Source: Vibrio rumoiensis 1S-45 (GTDB lineage Bacteria > Pseudomonadota > Gammaproteobacteria > Enterobacterales > Vibrionaceae). Taken from it: 64,000 nt of DNA. The DNA lies in NCBI RefSeq assembly GCF_000286955.2, contig NZ_AJYK02000026.1, forward strand, positions 18,155 to 82,154, read 5' to 3'. Both the position numbers and the translations under genes were made by a program. Under the pieces are notes generated by a model, which was given only the letters and a program-made list of their open reading frames with translations, searched no databases and was not told the origin of the DNA. Positions 27,197 to 37,789 of the stretch are shown in pieces (position 1 is the stretch's first letter; each line of letters opens with the position of its first letter).

Positions 27197-27663
27197 TGAC
27201 GGCATTGGCAACAGTGACATCGGTAGAGCAATCTAATGGTGTTCATCACGTCCAAGTAAGCTGTGAGCAACAAACCAGTTGCAATAGCTGCAAGTCGCAA
27301 AAAAGCTGTGGTACTGGCATGGTTTCTAAAGCTCTTGGTAGCAAAGCGCATTACTGGAAAATTAACACCACTAAACTTTTGCAAGAAGGTCAGGTGGTGG
27401 AAATTGGTCTACCAGAAAAAAGCATTGTGCTATCCGCATTAGTGGTTTACATGCTCCCTTTACTTGCGATGATTGCGGGTAGTTTGATTGCTCAACTGTG
27501 GCTTCGACCTCTGCTTGAGCTGGGTGAAGGTATTGTCATTTTGATGTTCTTTTTATCTGGTGCTGTCGGAATCTACTTTGCCAAACCTATGACTCAATGG
27601 CTTGAAAGTAAAGTGGATAATGAAGTGTCGTTGATACGTGTACTTGGTCAGCCAATCGCTTAA
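27193..27663 (+). CDS. rseC: SoxR-reducing / sigma-E regulatory protein RseC
   Basis: A 156-residue inner-membrane protein. The N-terminal cytosolic part has a four-cysteine cluster (CEQQTSCNSCKSQKSCG), which may hold metal or an iron-sulfur centre. Two transmembrane segments follow near residues 76-98 and 104-125. In E. coli RseC is a weak modulator of sigma-E and is implicated with Rsx in reducing SoxR. The start overlaps the rseB stop (ATGATG), implying coupled translation. Which of the two adjacent ATGs is used is not clear. Confidence 0.92.
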   Translation: MMTALATVTSVEQSNGVHHVQVSCEQQTSCNSCKSQKSCGTGMVSKALGSKAHYWKINTTKLLQEGQVVEIGLPEKSIVLSALVVYMLPLLAMIAGSLIAQLWLRPLLELGEGIVILMFFLSGAVGIYFAKPMTQWLESKVDNEVSLIRVLGQPIA

Positions 27664-27678
27664 ACACCGAAAGAAGTG

Positions 27679-27735
27679 ATACCCTTAAATGCAGTTTTGC
27701 TTAAGGGTATAGCTACCCAGCACGAAATTGGGTAG
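27679..27735. other. two consecutive stem-loops between rseC and lepA
   Basis: ATACCCTTAA (27679-27688) pairs perfectly with TTAAGGGTAT (27701-27710). A second stem CTACCCA/TGGGTAG (27713-27735) follows at once. Neither is followed by a clear T-run. The first could be a weak terminator of the rse operon; the pair could also lie in the lepA leader. Confidence 0.5.
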
Positions 27736-27817
27736 AATCCCACCCACAAAAATGAAATCAGCCTACTAATGCCTCATTTCATATCATCCACTTTTATTTG
27801 AGTATTGTCTCCAGCCT

Positions 27818-29611
27818 ATGAAGCACATTCGTAACTTTTCGATTATCGCCCATATCGACCACGGTAAGTCGACTCTATCTGATCGCTTAATTCAAGTTTG
27901 TGGGGGGCTAACAGAGCGCGAAATGGCATCTCAAGTTCTTGATTCTATGGACCTTGAACGTGAGCGTGGTATTACCATTAAAGCGCAAAGCGTCACCTTA
28001 GATTACAAAGCTAATGATGGTGAAACGTATCAATTAAACTTCATCGACACCCCAGGGCACGTCGATTTCTCTTATGAAGTTTCTCGCTCACTTGCCGCTT
28101 GTGAAGGTGCATTGCTGGTGGTTGATGCTGGTCAAGGAGTTGAAGCTCAAACGCTTGCGAACTGTTACACCGCGATTGAAATGGATCTTGAAGTAGTGCC
28201 AATCTTAAATAAGATTGATCTGCCAGCTGCCGATCCTGAGCGCGTTGCAGAAGAAATTGAAGATATCGTTGGCATTGATGCAATGGAAGCGGTGCGCTGT
28301 TCCGCTAAAACTGGCATCGGTGTTGATCTTGTTTTAGAAGAAATTGTCAAATCTATCCCTGCTCCTGAAGGCGATCCGGATGGGCCGCTACAAGCACTGA
28401 TTATCGATTCATGGTTTGATAATTACTTAGGGGTAGTTTCTTTGGTTCGAATCAAAAATGGTTCACTGAAGAAAAATGACAAAATTAAAGTCATGAGTAC
28501 TGGCCAAACTTGGGGTGTAGACCGTATTGGTATTTTCACACCTAAACAAGTGGACACCAATGGATTAAACACCGGGGAAGTCGGCTGGGTTGTTTGTGGT
28601 ATTAAAGACATTCTCGGCGCGCCAGTGGGGGATACTTTGACCCATGCGAAAGGTGGGTGCGAAAAACGTTTGCCGGGCTTCCAAAAAGTGAAACCGCAGG
28701 TTTATGCCGGTTTGTTCCCAGTATCGTCAGATGATTATGAAAACTTCCGTGATGCATTAGGTAAGTTAAGCCTTAACGATGCTTCACTGTTTTATGAGCC
28801 AGAAAGCTCTGCAGCTCTTGGTTTTGGTTTCCGTTGTGGCTTCCTTGGTATGTTACACATGGAAATCATTCAGGAGCGCTTAGAGCGTGAATACGATCTT
28901 GATCTCATCACAACTGCGCCAACCGTAGTGTATGAAGTGTTCAAGACCGATAAAACGACGCTTTATGTTGATAGCCCAGCAAAATTACCAGCGATAAATG
29001 ACATTGAAGAAATTCGTGAACCGATCGCTCGTTGTAATATTTTAGTACCATCAGAATACTTAGGTAACGTGATTACGCTTTGTATTGAGAAGCGCGGTAC
29101 TCAAGTTGATATGGTTTATCATGGTAAGCAAGTTGCATTAACCTATGATCTTCCAATGGCGGAAGTGGTACTCGATTTCTTTGACCGCTTAAAATCAACC
29201 TCACGTGGTTATGCATCGCTAGATTACAACTTCCACCGTTATGAATGCTCAAGCATGGTTCGCGTGGATGTTTTATTGAATGGTGATACGGTTGACGCAT
29301 TGGCAATCATTACTCATAAAGACAACTCGCAAACACGTGGTCGTCAATTGGTTGAGAAAATGAAAGAATTCATTCCTCGCCAAATGTTTGATATCGCAAT
29401 CCAAGCGGCAATTGGTAACCATATTATTGCACGTTCAACGGTGAAGCAGTTGCGTAAAAACGTAATCGCTAAGTGTTACGGCGGTGATGTGAGTCGTAAG
29501 AAGAAACTGTTGAAGAAGCAGAAAGAAGGTAAAAAACGCATGAAGCAAATTGGTAATGTTGAGTTACCTCAAGAAGCTTTCTTGGCGATCCTTCATGTCG
29601 GCAAAGATTAA
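27818..29611 (+). CDS. lepA: translation elongation factor 4 (LepA)
   Basis: A ribosome-associated GTPase of 597 residues (E. coli 599). The G domain starts with [16 protein letters not shown] near residue 9 and has [16 protein letters not shown] and [14 protein letters not shown]. Domains II and III and the LepA-specific C-terminal domain ([13 protein letters not shown] onward) follow. It is involved in initiation or back-translocation under stress; the precise role is debated. It lies upstream of lepB, as is common in proteobacteria. Confidence 0.97.
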   Translation: MKHIRNFSIIAHIDHGKSTLSDRLIQVCGGLTEREMASQVLDSMDLERERGITIKAQSVTLDYKANDGETYQLNFIDTPGHVDFSYEVSRSLAACEGALLVVDAGQGVEAQTLANCYTAIEMDLEVVPILNKIDLPAADPERVAEEIEDIVGIDAMEAVRCSAKTGIGVDLVLEEIVKSIPAPEGDPDGPLQALIIDSWFDNYLGVVSLVRIKNGSLKKNDKIKVMSTGQTWGVDRIGIFTPKQVDTNGLNTGEVGWVVCGIKDILGAPVGDTLTHAKGGCEKRLPGFQKVKPQVYAGLFPVSSDDYENFRDALGKLSLNDASLFYEPESSAALGFGFRCGFLGMLHMEIIQERLEREYDLDLITTAPTVVYEVFKTDKTTLYVDSPAKLPAINDIEEIREPIARCNILVPSEYLGNVITLCIEKRGTQVDMVYHGKQVALTYDLPMAEVVLDFFDRLKSTSRGYASLDYNFHRYECSSMVRVDVLLNGDTVDALAIITHKDNSQTRGRQLVEKMKEFIPRQMFDIAIQAAIGNHIIARSTVKQLRKNVIAKCYGGDVSRKKKLLKKQKEGKKRMKQIGNVELPQEAFLAILHVGKD

Positions 29612-29691
29612 TACAGTAGCGGATTCATTTCAGTTTCCGTGCTTTTTATAAAAAGTTAAATCTGTAATAAAAAACACTTACGGATGAACAT

Positions 29692-29722
29692 AAAGTGAAA
29701 GAATGTTTGGTTCTTTCACTTT
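29692..29722 (+). other. perfect stem-loop between lepA and lepB
   Basis: AAAGTGAAAGAA pairs with TTCTTTCACTTT around TGTTTGG. It is AT-rich and followed by a loose T-rich stretch, so it may be a weak terminator or an RNA processing signal ahead of lepB. Confidence 0.5.
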
Positions 29723-29765
29723 CGTTATTTCTTAAACAAAGAAAGTTATAGGGAAACCGAAGCGG

Positions 29766-30665
29766 ATGGCGAATACATTTTCATTAATTTTAGTGCTAGT
29801 AACCTTAGTTACTGGTGTCGTATGGGTGTTAGAAAAATTGGTGTGGGGCAAAAAACGTCAGCAGAAGATTGCTGCTGTTGAAAGCCAAACCAATGAAGCG
29901 CTGAGTAAAGACGTTGCGGCTAAAATACAACCACAACCGTGGTGGGTCGAAAATAGTGTTTCTATTTTCCCAGTGATTGCCTTTGTTTTAGTCTTGCGTA
30001 GCTTTATTTACGAACCTTTTCAGATCCCATCTGGTTCAATGATGCCAACACTATTGGTGGGAGACTTTATCTTGGTTGAGAAGTTTTCGTATGGCATTAA
30101 AGACCCAGTATTCCAATCTAAAATCATTGAGACTGGTGAGCCAAAACGTGGTGACATCGCGGTATTTCGTTACCCGCCACAACCGAACATTGATTATATT
30201 AAACGTGTTGTTGGTCTGCCCGGTGACACTATTCGCTATAATGAAGATAAACAAATTTGTGTTCAAGCGGCAGGAACATCCACCTGTAAGCTTGTCGAGC
30301 AATCAGATGCAGAAAAAAGTCCATTCTTCCAAGATGGTATGCCTTTGATTCAAGCCAAAGAACAACTTGGCGAAGTGAAGCACAATATACTAATTAGTCC
30401 TGTTCGTCGTGATAACGTTGCAGCTTATCAGCCGCGTGCTTACCGCAACGAGTGGGTTGTCCCAGAGGGTGAGTACTTTATGATGGGTGATAACCGTGAT
30501 AACAGTGCAGATAGCCGTTACTGGGGCTTTGTACCTGAAGCTAACTTCGTTGGTAAAGCTGTTGCCATCTGGATTAGTTTTGAATTTGATCGTGATGCGG
30601 ACAGCGCATTACCTTCGTGGATCCCAACCGGCGTGCGATTTAATCGTATCGGCGGCTTAATATAA
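29766..30665 (+). CDS. lepB: signal peptidase I
   Basis: Inner-membrane serine protease that removes signal peptides from exported proteins. It has 299 residues, with a first transmembrane segment at about 4-24, a cytosolic loop, and a second segment at about 63-80. The catalytic dyad is Ser91 in QIPSGSMMPTL and Lys146 in IDYIKRVVGLPGD. The C-terminal box GDNRDNSADSRYWGFVP is intact. It lies 10 bp before rnc in the lepB-rnc-era order. Confidence 0.97.
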   Translation: MANTFSLILVLVTLVTGVVWVLEKLVWGKKRQQKIAAVESQTNEALSKDVAAKIQPQPWWVENSVSIFPVIAFVLVLRSFIYEPFQIPSGSMMPTLLVGDFILVEKFSYGIKDPVFQSKIIETGEPKRGDIAVFRYPPQPNIDYIKRVVGLPGDTIRYNEDKQICVQAAGTSTCKLVEQSDAEKSPFFQDGMPLIQAKEQLGEVKHNILISPVRRDNVAAYQPRAYRNEWVVPEGEYFMMGDNRDNSADSRYWGFVPEANFVGKAVAIWISFEFDRDADSALPSWIPTGVRFNRIGGLI

Positions 30666-30675
30666 TTGAGAGAGC

Positions 30676-31356
30676 ATGAATTCTCAGATAGAAAGATTAC
30701 AAAAGAAAGTTGGCTATCAATTTAATGATGTCAACTTTTTGCACCTCGCACTGACTCATCGCAGTGCGAATAGCAAACATAATGAACGTTTAGAATTTTT
30801 GGGCGATTCAATTTTAAGTTTTGTTATTGCAGATGAACTCTACCATCGTTTCCCGAATATCAATGAAGGAGACATGAGCCGCATGCGTGCGACCTTGGTT
30901 AGAGGGCATACGCTTGCTCAACTAGGAAGAGAGTTTGAGCTGGGTGACTACTTAAAATTAGGTCCAGGTGAGTTGAAAAGTGGTGGTTTCCGCCGTGATT
31001 CAATCCTTGCTGACGCCGTAGAAGCGATAATTGGTGCTTGTTACCTCGATAGTGATATCGAAGTCGTTCGACGCGTTGTGCTGGCGTGGTACGACTCTCG
31101 TTTGGAAGAGATTCAACCGGGTGTATCGCAAAAAGATCCTAAAACGCGCTTGCAGGAGTTTTTACAAGGTCGCCGTAAACCTTTACCTGTTTACACGGTA
31201 GCAAACATTAAAGGTGAAGCACACAATCAAGAATTCACCGTTTCTTGTGAAATTACAGGTGTTTCTGATGTGATCGTCGGTAAAGGAACAAGTCGTCGTA
31301 AAGCTGAACAGGCCGCTGCGGAACTTGCGCTAGGAGTATTAACTAATGGCAAATAA
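30676..31356 (+). CDS. rnc: ribonuclease III
   Basis: Double-strand-specific endoribonuclease that matures rRNA and many small or structured RNAs. It has 226 residues, exactly as in E. coli. The signature ERLEFLGDS is at 37-45, with further catalytic acids in [13 protein letters not shown] near 115-130. A double-stranded RNA-binding domain lies at about 155-225 ([14 protein letters not shown] onward). Its last 11 bases overlap the start of era. Confidence 0.97.
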   Translation: MNSQIERLQKKVGYQFNDVNFLHLALTHRSANSKHNERLEFLGDSILSFVIADELYHRFPNINEGDMSRMRATLVRGHTLAQLGREFELGDYLKLGPGELKSGGFRRDSILADAVEAIIGACYLDSDIEVVRRVVLAWYDSRLEEIQPGVSQKDPKTRLQEFLQGRRKPLPVYTVANIKGEAHNQEFTVSCEITGVSDVIVGKGTSRRKAEQAAAELALGVLTNGK

Positions 31357-32353
31357 TAACGATAGCAATAATGACCAACCAGAATTCGATCTTGATGCCT
31401 ACTTTGCCGGAGAAGCTCAACCTTCACAGCAAGACAGTGTTGAAATTGATGAAAGTGAGCAGCATTGTGGTTTCATCGCCATTGTTGGTCGCCCAAATGT
31501 GGGTAAATCAACGCTGTTGAATCATTTGTTGGGCCAAAAGATTTCCATTACTTCCCGTAAGCCACAGACCACGCGTCACCGTATTATGGGTGTGGATACC
31601 GAAGGCGCTTTCCAAGCGATTTATGTGGATACTCCCGGGCTGCATATCGAAGAAAAGCGAGCAATTAACCGATTGATGAATCGCGCGGCGAGCAGCTCAC
31701 TTAGCGATGTGAATCTGGTGTTATTTGTTGTGGATGGTACACAATGGACGGCTGACGATGAAATGGTATTAAATAAGCTTCGTAATGCCAACTTCCCAAC
31801 GATTTTGCTGATCAACAAAGTAGATAATGTGAAAGATCGCACCCATGTGATGACACACATGCAAGCGTTGTCTGAAAAGATGGATTTCGTCGACATCATC
31901 CCGATTTCAGCGAAGTTAGGTCGTAATACTGATGCCATTCGTACTCGTGTACGTCAAGCTTTACCTCAAGCGGTGCATCACTTCCCTGAAGAGTATGTCA
32001 CTGATCGTTCTCAACGTTTTATGGCCTCTGAAATTATCCGTGAAAAGCTGATGCGCTTTACCGGGGAAGAATTGCCATATTCGGTGACGGTTGAAGTCGA
32101 ACGTTTCGATTACAATCCTGAAACCGATGGTTTTCATATTAACGCATTAATTTTGGTTGAACGTTTAGGCCAGAAAAAAATGGTGATTGGCAAAGGTGGT
32201 GAGAAAATTAAAACCATCGGCCGTGAAGCTCGTCTTGATATGGAAGAATTGTTTGAACGTAAAGTTTACCTGGAAACTTGGGTAAAAGTTAAATCAGGCT
32301 GGGCCGATGATGAGCGTGCATTGCGTTCTCTTGGCTATATCGATGATTTATAA
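31346..32353 (+). CDS. era: GTPase Era
   Basis: Essential GTPase of 30S subunit assembly that binds the 3' end of 16S rRNA. It has 335 residues. An acidic Asn/Asp-rich N-terminal extension (residues 1-40) is not present in E. coli Era (301 aa) but is similar to those of other vibrios as I recall them. The G domain has Walker A GRPNVGKS at 48-55, then VDTPGLH and LLINKVD. The C-terminal KH domain has [15 protein letters not shown]. It overlaps rnc by 11 bp, so translation is probably coupled. Confidence 0.95.
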   Translation: MANNNDSNNDQPEFDLDAYFAGEAQPSQQDSVEIDESEQHCGFIAIVGRPNVGKSTLLNHLLGQKISITSRKPQTTRHRIMGVDTEGAFQAIYVDTPGLHIEEKRAINRLMNRAASSSLSDVNLVLFVVDGTQWTADDEMVLNKLRNANFPTILLINKVDNVKDRTHVMTHMQALSEKMDFVDIIPISAKLGRNTDAIRTRVRQALPQAVHHFPEEYVTDRSQRFMASEIIREKLMRFTGEELPYSVTVEVERFDYNPETDGFHINALILVERLGQKKMVIGKGGEKIKTIGREARLDMEELFERKVYLETWVKVKSGWADDERALRSLGYIDDL

Positions 32354-32372
32354 TCGTTAATCGACTCTCGTT

Positions 32373-32414
32373 ACTCGTTTCTTGATGGTGGTAATATCGA
32401 GAAACGAGTTTTCG
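32373..32414 (+). terminator. probable terminator between era and recO
   Basis: ACTCGTTTCT pairs perfectly with AGAAACGAGT over a long loop and is followed by TTTT. The T-run is short, so part of the transcription may continue into recO. Confidence 0.5.
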
Positions 32415-32436
32415 AAACACGAGCTACGGAAAATCT

Positions 32437-33150
32437 ATGTCAGATGCTTTTGGCCTTCAACGCTGCTTTATTCTCCATCGCCGTCCTTACACTGAAACCA
32501 GTTTAATTTTAGATGTCTTCAGTGAAGAATATGGCCGAGTCAGCATATTAGCCAAAGGCGCTCGTAGTAAACGTTCCAATCTAAAAGGTGTTCTGCAACC
32601 TTTTACTCCCTTATTACTTAAGTGGTTTGGCAAAGGCTCGATGAGAACCTTAAAACAAGCTGAGCCGATTAGCCTTGGCATCCCGCTCACTGGTATTAAT
32701 CTTTATTCTGCCATGTACATCAATGAGTTGATCGCCCGAGTGATAGAAAGCGAAACGGCTTACCCTGAACTTTTCCATGATTATTTAGCAGCACTCACAG
32801 AGTTGGCTCAATGCACCAATCCAGAGCCTGCATTACGTCGTTTTGAGCTCGCGTTATTATCATCACTTGGTTACGGTGTTGATTTTCTTCATTGCGCAGG
32901 GACTGGTGAACCGGTCTCAGATGACATGACATATCGCTATCGTGAGCAAAAAGGCTTTATTGCAAGCGTAAGAAAGGATAACTTAACCTTTCTTGGTAAT
33001 GAATTAGTGGCGATCAGTGAGCGACGTTTCTTAACCAAACCCCAATTACAAGCTGCTAAGCGATTTACACGAATGGCATTAAAACCATACATTGGCAGCA
33101 AACCACTTAAAAGTCGGGAGCTATTCATAGCAATAGTTCCTAGGAAATAA
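32437..33150 (+). CDS. recO: DNA repair protein RecO
   Basis: A recombination mediator that anneals DNA and works with RecR to load RecA on SSB-coated gaps. It has 237 residues (E. coli 242). An N-terminal OB fold ([34 protein letters not shown]) is followed by a helical domain. The gene order rnc-era-recO-pdxJ-acpS is the standard one. Confidence 0.94.
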   Translation: MSDAFGLQRCFILHRRPYTETSLILDVFSEEYGRVSILAKGARSKRSNLKGVLQPFTPLLLKWFGKGSMRTLKQAEPISLGIPLTGINLYSAMYINELIARVIESETAYPELFHDYLAALTELAQCTNPEPALRRFELALLSSLGYGVDFLHCAGTGEPVSDDMTYRYREQKGFIASVRKDNLTFLGNELVAISERRFLTKPQLQAAKRFTRMALKPYIGSKPLKSRELFIAIVPRK

Positions 33151-33174
33151 ATATTAAAATAAGGGTTACCCAAC

Positions 33175-33906
33175 ATGAGTCAGATTTACTTAGGCGTCAA
33201 TATTGATCATATCGCAACCGTGAGAAATGCCCGTGGCACTAAGTATCCCGATCCAGTTCATGCTGCTGAAATTGCAGAGCGAGCAGGTGCCGATGGTATT
33301 ACCGTTCATTTACGTGAAGACCGCCGTCATATCAAAGATCGTGATGTGCGTATTTTAAGTGAAACACTGCAAACTCGTATGAATCTTGAAATGGCAGTAA
33401 CCGATGAAATGATCGGTATTGCACTTGAAACTCAGCCTGAATACGTTTGTTTAGTGCCTGAAAAGCGCGAAGAACTGACCACAGAAGGTGGTTTGGATGT
33501 TGTGGGGCAATTCGATAAGATTAAAGCAGCGACAGAAAAATTAAGCGCTGCTGGCATCAAGGTTTCTTTATTTATTGATGCTTCACTTGAGCAAATCGAT
33601 GCCGCAAAAGCCTGTGGCGCACCTTACATTGAACTGCATACCGGGCATTATGCCGATGCTGAAAATGATGTTGTTCAACAAGCCGAGTTAAAGCGTATTG
33701 CTGCAGGGGCAAGCTATGCACACGATTTAGGTATTAAAGTGAATGCGGGGCATGGTCTGACTTATCACAATGTTTCACCTATTGCTGCATTGCCAGAAAT
33801 TTATGAATTAAACATTGGTCACTCTATTATTGGCCGAGCTTTATTTGATGGTTTAGAGAAAGCTGTTGCCGATATGAAAGCTATTATGCAGGAAGCTCGT
33901 CGTTAA
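33175..33906 (+). CDS. pdxJ: pyridoxine 5'-phosphate synthase
   Basis: Condenses 1-deoxyxylulose 5-phosphate with 3-amino-2-oxopropyl phosphate to make pyridoxine 5'-phosphate. The 243-residue TIM-barrel protein (E. coli 243) has [16 protein letters not shown] at the N-terminus, then [15 protein letters not shown] and [12 protein letters not shown]. With Epd in this window it marks the DXP-dependent vitamin B6 pathway. It ends 2 bp before acpS. Confidence 0.97.
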   Translation: MSQIYLGVNIDHIATVRNARGTKYPDPVHAAEIAERAGADGITVHLREDRRHIKDRDVRILSETLQTRMNLEMAVTDEMIGIALETQPEYVCLVPEKREELTTEGGLDVVGQFDKIKAATEKLSAAGIKVSLFIDASLEQIDAAKACGAPYIELHTGHYADAENDVVQQAELKRIAAGASYAHDLGIKVNAGHGLTYHNVSPIAALPEIYELNIGHSIIGRALFDGLEKAVADMKAIMQEARR

Positions 33907-33908
33907 TC

Positions 33909-34289
33909 ATGGCTATTGTTGGGCTAGGCACGGATGTTGCTGATATCGAAAGAATTGAAAAAAGCCTACAGCGCTCGGGCATTGCTTTTGCCGAGCGCAT
34001 TTTAGTGCCATCTGAATTAGTTGTATTTCATTCACTTAAGCAGCAAGGCCGATATTTAGCCAAACGCTTTTCGGCTAAAGAAGCCGCATCAAAAGCATTA
34101 GGGACGGGCATTGCGTGTGGCGTCAGCTTTCAAGACTTTGAGATCAGCAATGACGAACTCGGAAAGCCTGTATTAACATTGCATGGTCAAGCTTTTGTTT
34201 TAGCAGATCAACGACAGGTGAAGCACATTCATTTGTCGATTTCTGATGAGAAACGTTATGCGATGGCGACGGTGATTTTAGAGTCGTAG
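33909..34289 (+). CDS. acpS: holo-[acyl-carrier-protein] synthase
   Basis: Transfers 4'-phosphopantetheine from coenzyme A to apo-ACP. The 126-residue protein (E. coli 126) has [15 protein letters not shown] with the magnesium-binding Asp, and [16 protein letters not shown], the family signature. It follows pdxJ with a 2 bp gap and is convergent with the RidA-family gene. Confidence 0.96.
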   Translation: MAIVGLGTDVADIERIEKSLQRSGIAFAERILVPSELVVFHSLKQQGRYLAKRFSAKEAASKALGTGIACGVSFQDFEISNDELGKPVLTLHGQAFVLADQRQVKHIHLSISDEKRYAMATVILES

Positions 34290-34321
34290 TTGAAAATAGT
34301 GCTAGAGCCTCCAGTAAGAGG

Positions 34322-34672
34322 TTACCCTCTTACCGCCGTCACACTCACTTCAATCAGTACATCACCTTCTAAGGCAACACCTAAGCAAGCCCTTTGTGGC
34401 CAATCCTCATGATGCTCACCAAGCCACTGACACCACACTTTATCCATTAAAGGTTTGTCGGCCATATTAGCAATATACACTTGAGCACTTACGATCTTTG
34501 TTTTATCAGAGCCCAGTTCTTGTAAGTTCTTTTCTATTGTTTGAAGCGTTAATTCAGTTTGTCCCAATATATCGAGTGCGGTGTTTGAAGAGGTGGCAAC
34601 GGTCCAAACTAAATCTTTGTATGCTGAAGATTTGTTCCTTCCTTGGTAGAGTCCTCGAATCCTTTCGATCAT
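34322..34672 (-). CDS. RidA family protein
   Basis: A 116-residue YjgF/YER057c/UK114-type protein. The C-terminal part (RACLGVALEGDVLIEVSVTAV) and the middle (QTLQTIEKNLQELGSDKTKIV-like helix and VYIANMADKPLMDKVW) follow the RidA fold. Classical RidA deaminates reactive enamines from threonine dehydratase, using an Arg before the last strand. An Arg is present in QRACLGVAL. It is closer to the YoaB-type subgroup than to RidA proper, so its substrate is unknown. It lies 38 bp downstream... on the minus strand after barA's upstream side, convergent with acpS. Confidence 0.8.
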   Translation of the reverse strand: MIERIRGLYQGRNKSSAYKDLVWTVATSSNTALDILGQTELTLQTIEKNLQELGSDKTKIVSAQVYIANMADKPLMDKVWCQWLGEHHEDWPQRACLGVALEGDVLIEVSVTAVRG

Positions 34673-34710
34673 TATTAGTTCCTAATCTGGTGTGATTACT
34701 TCTTGTTATG

Positions 34711-37497
34711 TCAGGTTAAATACGTCTTTGACGCCTGTTTCACCTTTTCCATTTCATCTTGAAGTTCAAACAATTCTGGTTCGATATCTTCAATGGAACA
34801 CTCGGCTCTGAGTGCTGTTTCAATGGTCGCACATAGGCTTTGCAGTTTAGATACACCACAATAAGCACAACTGCCATGCAGTTTATGAATAATGACTAAC
34901 AAGGCTTCAGATTGCTCTGTTGGTGACTCAAGTGCGTGTTGAACCGCTTGATCCACTTCAGGCAAAAACTCGACCAACATCGCTAACATTTCTTTGGCTA
35001 GATCAACCTTGTTCGCTGCTTGTTTTAATGCAACTTGCCAATTAAGTACTGCTGAATTTTCAGTTTGAGCTGGGGGCACAGTGTTTTGAGAGTCAGCGGT
35101 GAGTGGTAGTTTCTCTATTGTGCCTTCTTCAGCATATGGGTTCCAATGCATTAAGATTTGGTGCAATACATGCTCTTCAATAGGTTTCGATAAATAATCA
35201 TCCATACCTGCTTTTAATAGCCTTTCTCGTTCGCCTTCAATTGCATGAGCGGTCACAGCAATCACTGGTGTATTGGGATTTAACTGGCTATTTTTGATCT
35301 TCTTACAAGCAGTAACCCCATCCATATGAGGCATTTGGATATCCATTAAAATGATGTCAAAGGGCTGTTGATAGGCCAGTTCTACGGCTTCCGCACCATT
35401 ATTACAAGTGATGATAAATTCCACTTGCTCTGTAAGCAAAGCGCTGATCAATTTTAAGTTGGCAGGGTTATCATCAACCGCCATTACTCGCATTGGCAGC
35501 TTTTTATTGCTTGGTAATTCCGGAGCCGCTAGTAAAGTCGATTGAGCTTGATTTGGCAGCATTAATTGCAAGAGTTTGCGACGAATAATCGGCTTAGGAA
35601 TGCATTGGATTGGGTAAAGTTTGATTAAAGTTTCCGCCAGTGCCAACTCGGTACTCGGTACGCCTAAAATAAGGTTATGAGTTAAAGCTAATCCTTTTTG
35701 CACCATGTTAAACATATCGCCTTGGGAATATTGCATGGTCGGCGGTAAATTCAGTAACACGACATCGTAAGGTGTTTTATCTTCGGGGAATTGAGCTTGG
35801 TAGGTGACATGAATTCCCACCTGAGTAAGTTGCTGCTCAATTACGGCGGCTGACTGTATGTTTGGTTCAACCAGAAGTACCGACTTTCCAATTAATGGAG
35901 AAGTATCCATTTGCGGTGCTAATGGCATGTTTGATGTCTGGAACGTGATATTAAACCAGAATGTTGAACCTTGATGCAGTCGGCTGGTTAAGCCAATTTC
36001 GCCGCCCATTTGCCCGACTAAATTTTGAGTGATGACCAAGCCTAACCCGGTTCCACCATAGCGACGAGAAATACTGGCATCAGCTTGGCTAAATGCTTGG
36101 AATAATTGTGCTTGTTGGCGTTCTGATATACCAATGCCAGTATCGCGAACTACAAATTGGATTTCTACTTTATTGTCTTTTGAAGAGCGAAGTTCTGCTG
36201 CAACATCAATATTACCGCGTTCGGTGAATTTAATAGAGTTACCGACTAAATTGGTGAGAACTTGTTGAATGCGAAGTGGATCGCCGACCACGCCTTGTGG
36301 GATATTTGGATCAATTCTTAATGTGATTTCTAAGCCTTTTTCATGAGCGCTTGGCGCTTGCAGGCTTACAACTTCATCCAGAGACTCTTGTAGATCAAAT
36401 TGAATATTTTCAAGCAGTAGCTTACCGGCTTCAAGTTTCGAGAAATCTAAAATGTCATTGATGATCGACAATAAATTTTGCGCCGAACGCTCAATGGTTT
36501 GTAAGTAATCAACTTGGTTAGGCGTTAAGTCTGTTTTGAGCATTTGTCTTGCAAATCCAATCACACCATTCAGAGGAGTACGAAGCTCATGTGACATATT
36601 GGCTAAGAATTCTGATTTGACTCGCGCGGCTTCTTGAGCGCGTTTTTTCGCGATATCTAATTCGATGTTTTGAATTTCAAGTTGCTCTAAGGTTTCACGT
36701 AAATCGGAGGTGGCTTGATCGATACTGTGTTGCATTTCAACATGGTATTCAGACAATGACATTGCCATCGCATTGATACCACTTTTTAAGGTATCTAATT
36801 CACCATGTAACTTCCCTTCTATTCGTACGTCTAAATGACCGCGGCGAATACGGTCAACAACACTTACCATGTGTGAAATAGGTAAGGTCACATCACGCAT
36901 TAATCGGTAAGCAAAGAAACCGGATAATCCAATGCCCAGCAGCAGCACCATTAAGGCGGCAAAAATCTCTTGGTATTGTTGCAAGCGTAATGACGATAAA
37001 TCTAATTCTATCGCGATATAACCCAATGGTTTATTCGGATCGATCTCTTTACCGTTTGGGTCGACAAATTGTCCTTCGGCAAGAATGGGTGAGCGCAAGA
37101 TCATAATGCTTGGGTTGGTTTTCGATTGCTCTATGGTGCTTAAAAGCGGAATAGGTTTGGTTTTATCAAATGTCAGTGATTGAAAGTTAGGGTGAAAGTT
37201 TGAGGTGACAAATAATTCATGATGCGCGTCAAACACCGCAATACTACGAACAATATCAGAGTGCTTACGGTGAGCGTAACTGATTAAGCGACGAACGGCT
37301 TCACGACTTTGCTGAGTCATACCATATTCGCTGGCAATGGCTAAAGGCTCAATGATATCGGTACCCGAAGTTACTAACTGGGTTTCAAGATCATGATAGC
37401 GATTGAAGGTAAAAAAGGCGCTTAAAAGTAAGCCGATAATCAGCGTTGGTGCTAACGTTAATGTAATGACGCGGGCGCGTAAGCCATAACTTGCCAT
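34711..37497 (-). CDS. barA: hybrid sensor histidine kinase BarA/VarS
   Basis: A 928-residue inner-membrane tripartite sensor kinase. Transmembrane segments lie near 9-31 and 177-198, flanking a periplasmic domain. A HAMP domain (about 199-250) and coiled coil follow. The HisKA domain has the phospho-acceptor His303 in FLANMSHELRTPLNG, then comes an ATPase domain (about 410-530, GTGLGLVITQNLVGQMGG). A receiver (about 670-790) has the Asp in ILMDIQMPHMDG, and a C-terminal Hpt domain has the His in IIHKLHGSCAYCG. BarA/VarS with UvrY/VarA controls Csr small RNAs and thus CsrA, whose gene is also in this window. It is divergent from rlmD, as in E. coli. Confidence 0.93.
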   Translation of the reverse strand: MASYGLRARVITLTLAPTLIIGLLLSAFFTFNRYHDLETQLVTSGTDIIEPLAIASEYGMTQQSREAVRRLISYAHRKHSDIVRSIAVFDAHHELFVTSNFHPNFQSLTFDKTKPIPLLSTIEQSKTNPSIMILRSPILAEGQFVDPNGKEIDPNKPLGYIAIELDLSSLRLQQYQEIFAALMVLLLGIGLSGFFAYRLMRDVTLPISHMVSVVDRIRRGHLDVRIEGKLHGELDTLKSGINAMAMSLSEYHVEMQHSIDQATSDLRETLEQLEIQNIELDIAKKRAQEAARVKSEFLANMSHELRTPLNGVIGFARQMLKTDLTPNQVDYLQTIERSAQNLLSIINDILDFSKLEAGKLLLENIQFDLQESLDEVVSLQAPSAHEKGLEITLRIDPNIPQGVVGDPLRIQQVLTNLVGNSIKFTERGNIDVAAELRSSKDNKVEIQFVVRDTGIGISERQQAQLFQAFSQADASISRRYGGTGLGLVITQNLVGQMGGEIGLTSRLHQGSTFWFNITFQTSNMPLAPQMDTSPLIGKSVLLVEPNIQSAAVIEQQLTQVGIHVTYQAQFPEDKTPYDVVLLNLPPTMQYSQGDMFNMVQKGLALTHNLILGVPSTELALAETLIKLYPIQCIPKPIIRRKLLQLMLPNQAQSTLLAAPELPSNKKLPMRVMAVDDNPANLKLISALLTEQVEFIITCNNGAEAVELAYQQPFDIILMDIQMPHMDGVTACKKIKNSQLNPNTPVIAVTAHAIEGERERLLKAGMDDYLSKPIEEHVLHQILMHWNPYAEEGTIEKLPLTADSQNTVPPAQTENSAVLNWQVALKQAANKVDLAKEMLAMLVEFLPEVDQAVQHALESPTEQSEALLVIIHKLHGSCAYCGVSKLQSLCATIETALRAECSIEDIEPELFELQDEMEKVKQASKTYLT

Positions 37498-37789
37498 GAT
37501 TCTTTAATTACAAGCCTGTCTGGATATGGGAAAATAGCGTTATCGAGTACAATCTTGCAATCTAAGCCTAAAATAGGCCTGAATTTTGCTAAATAAACTC
37601 ATTATTCGCTGATATATCCGCTTAGCTTAATCAACTAAGTGCTATTCGACAATCTTTGTCGTGGATAATTAAGATATTGGCAACAAAAAGTTTTCTAAAT
37701 ATTAAGCTGACGACTCAAGTGGTTTACGACGTAATTGTAATTCCATTTCTTGGGAACCTCACCTTTGCAATCATAGGTAGTAATCATTA

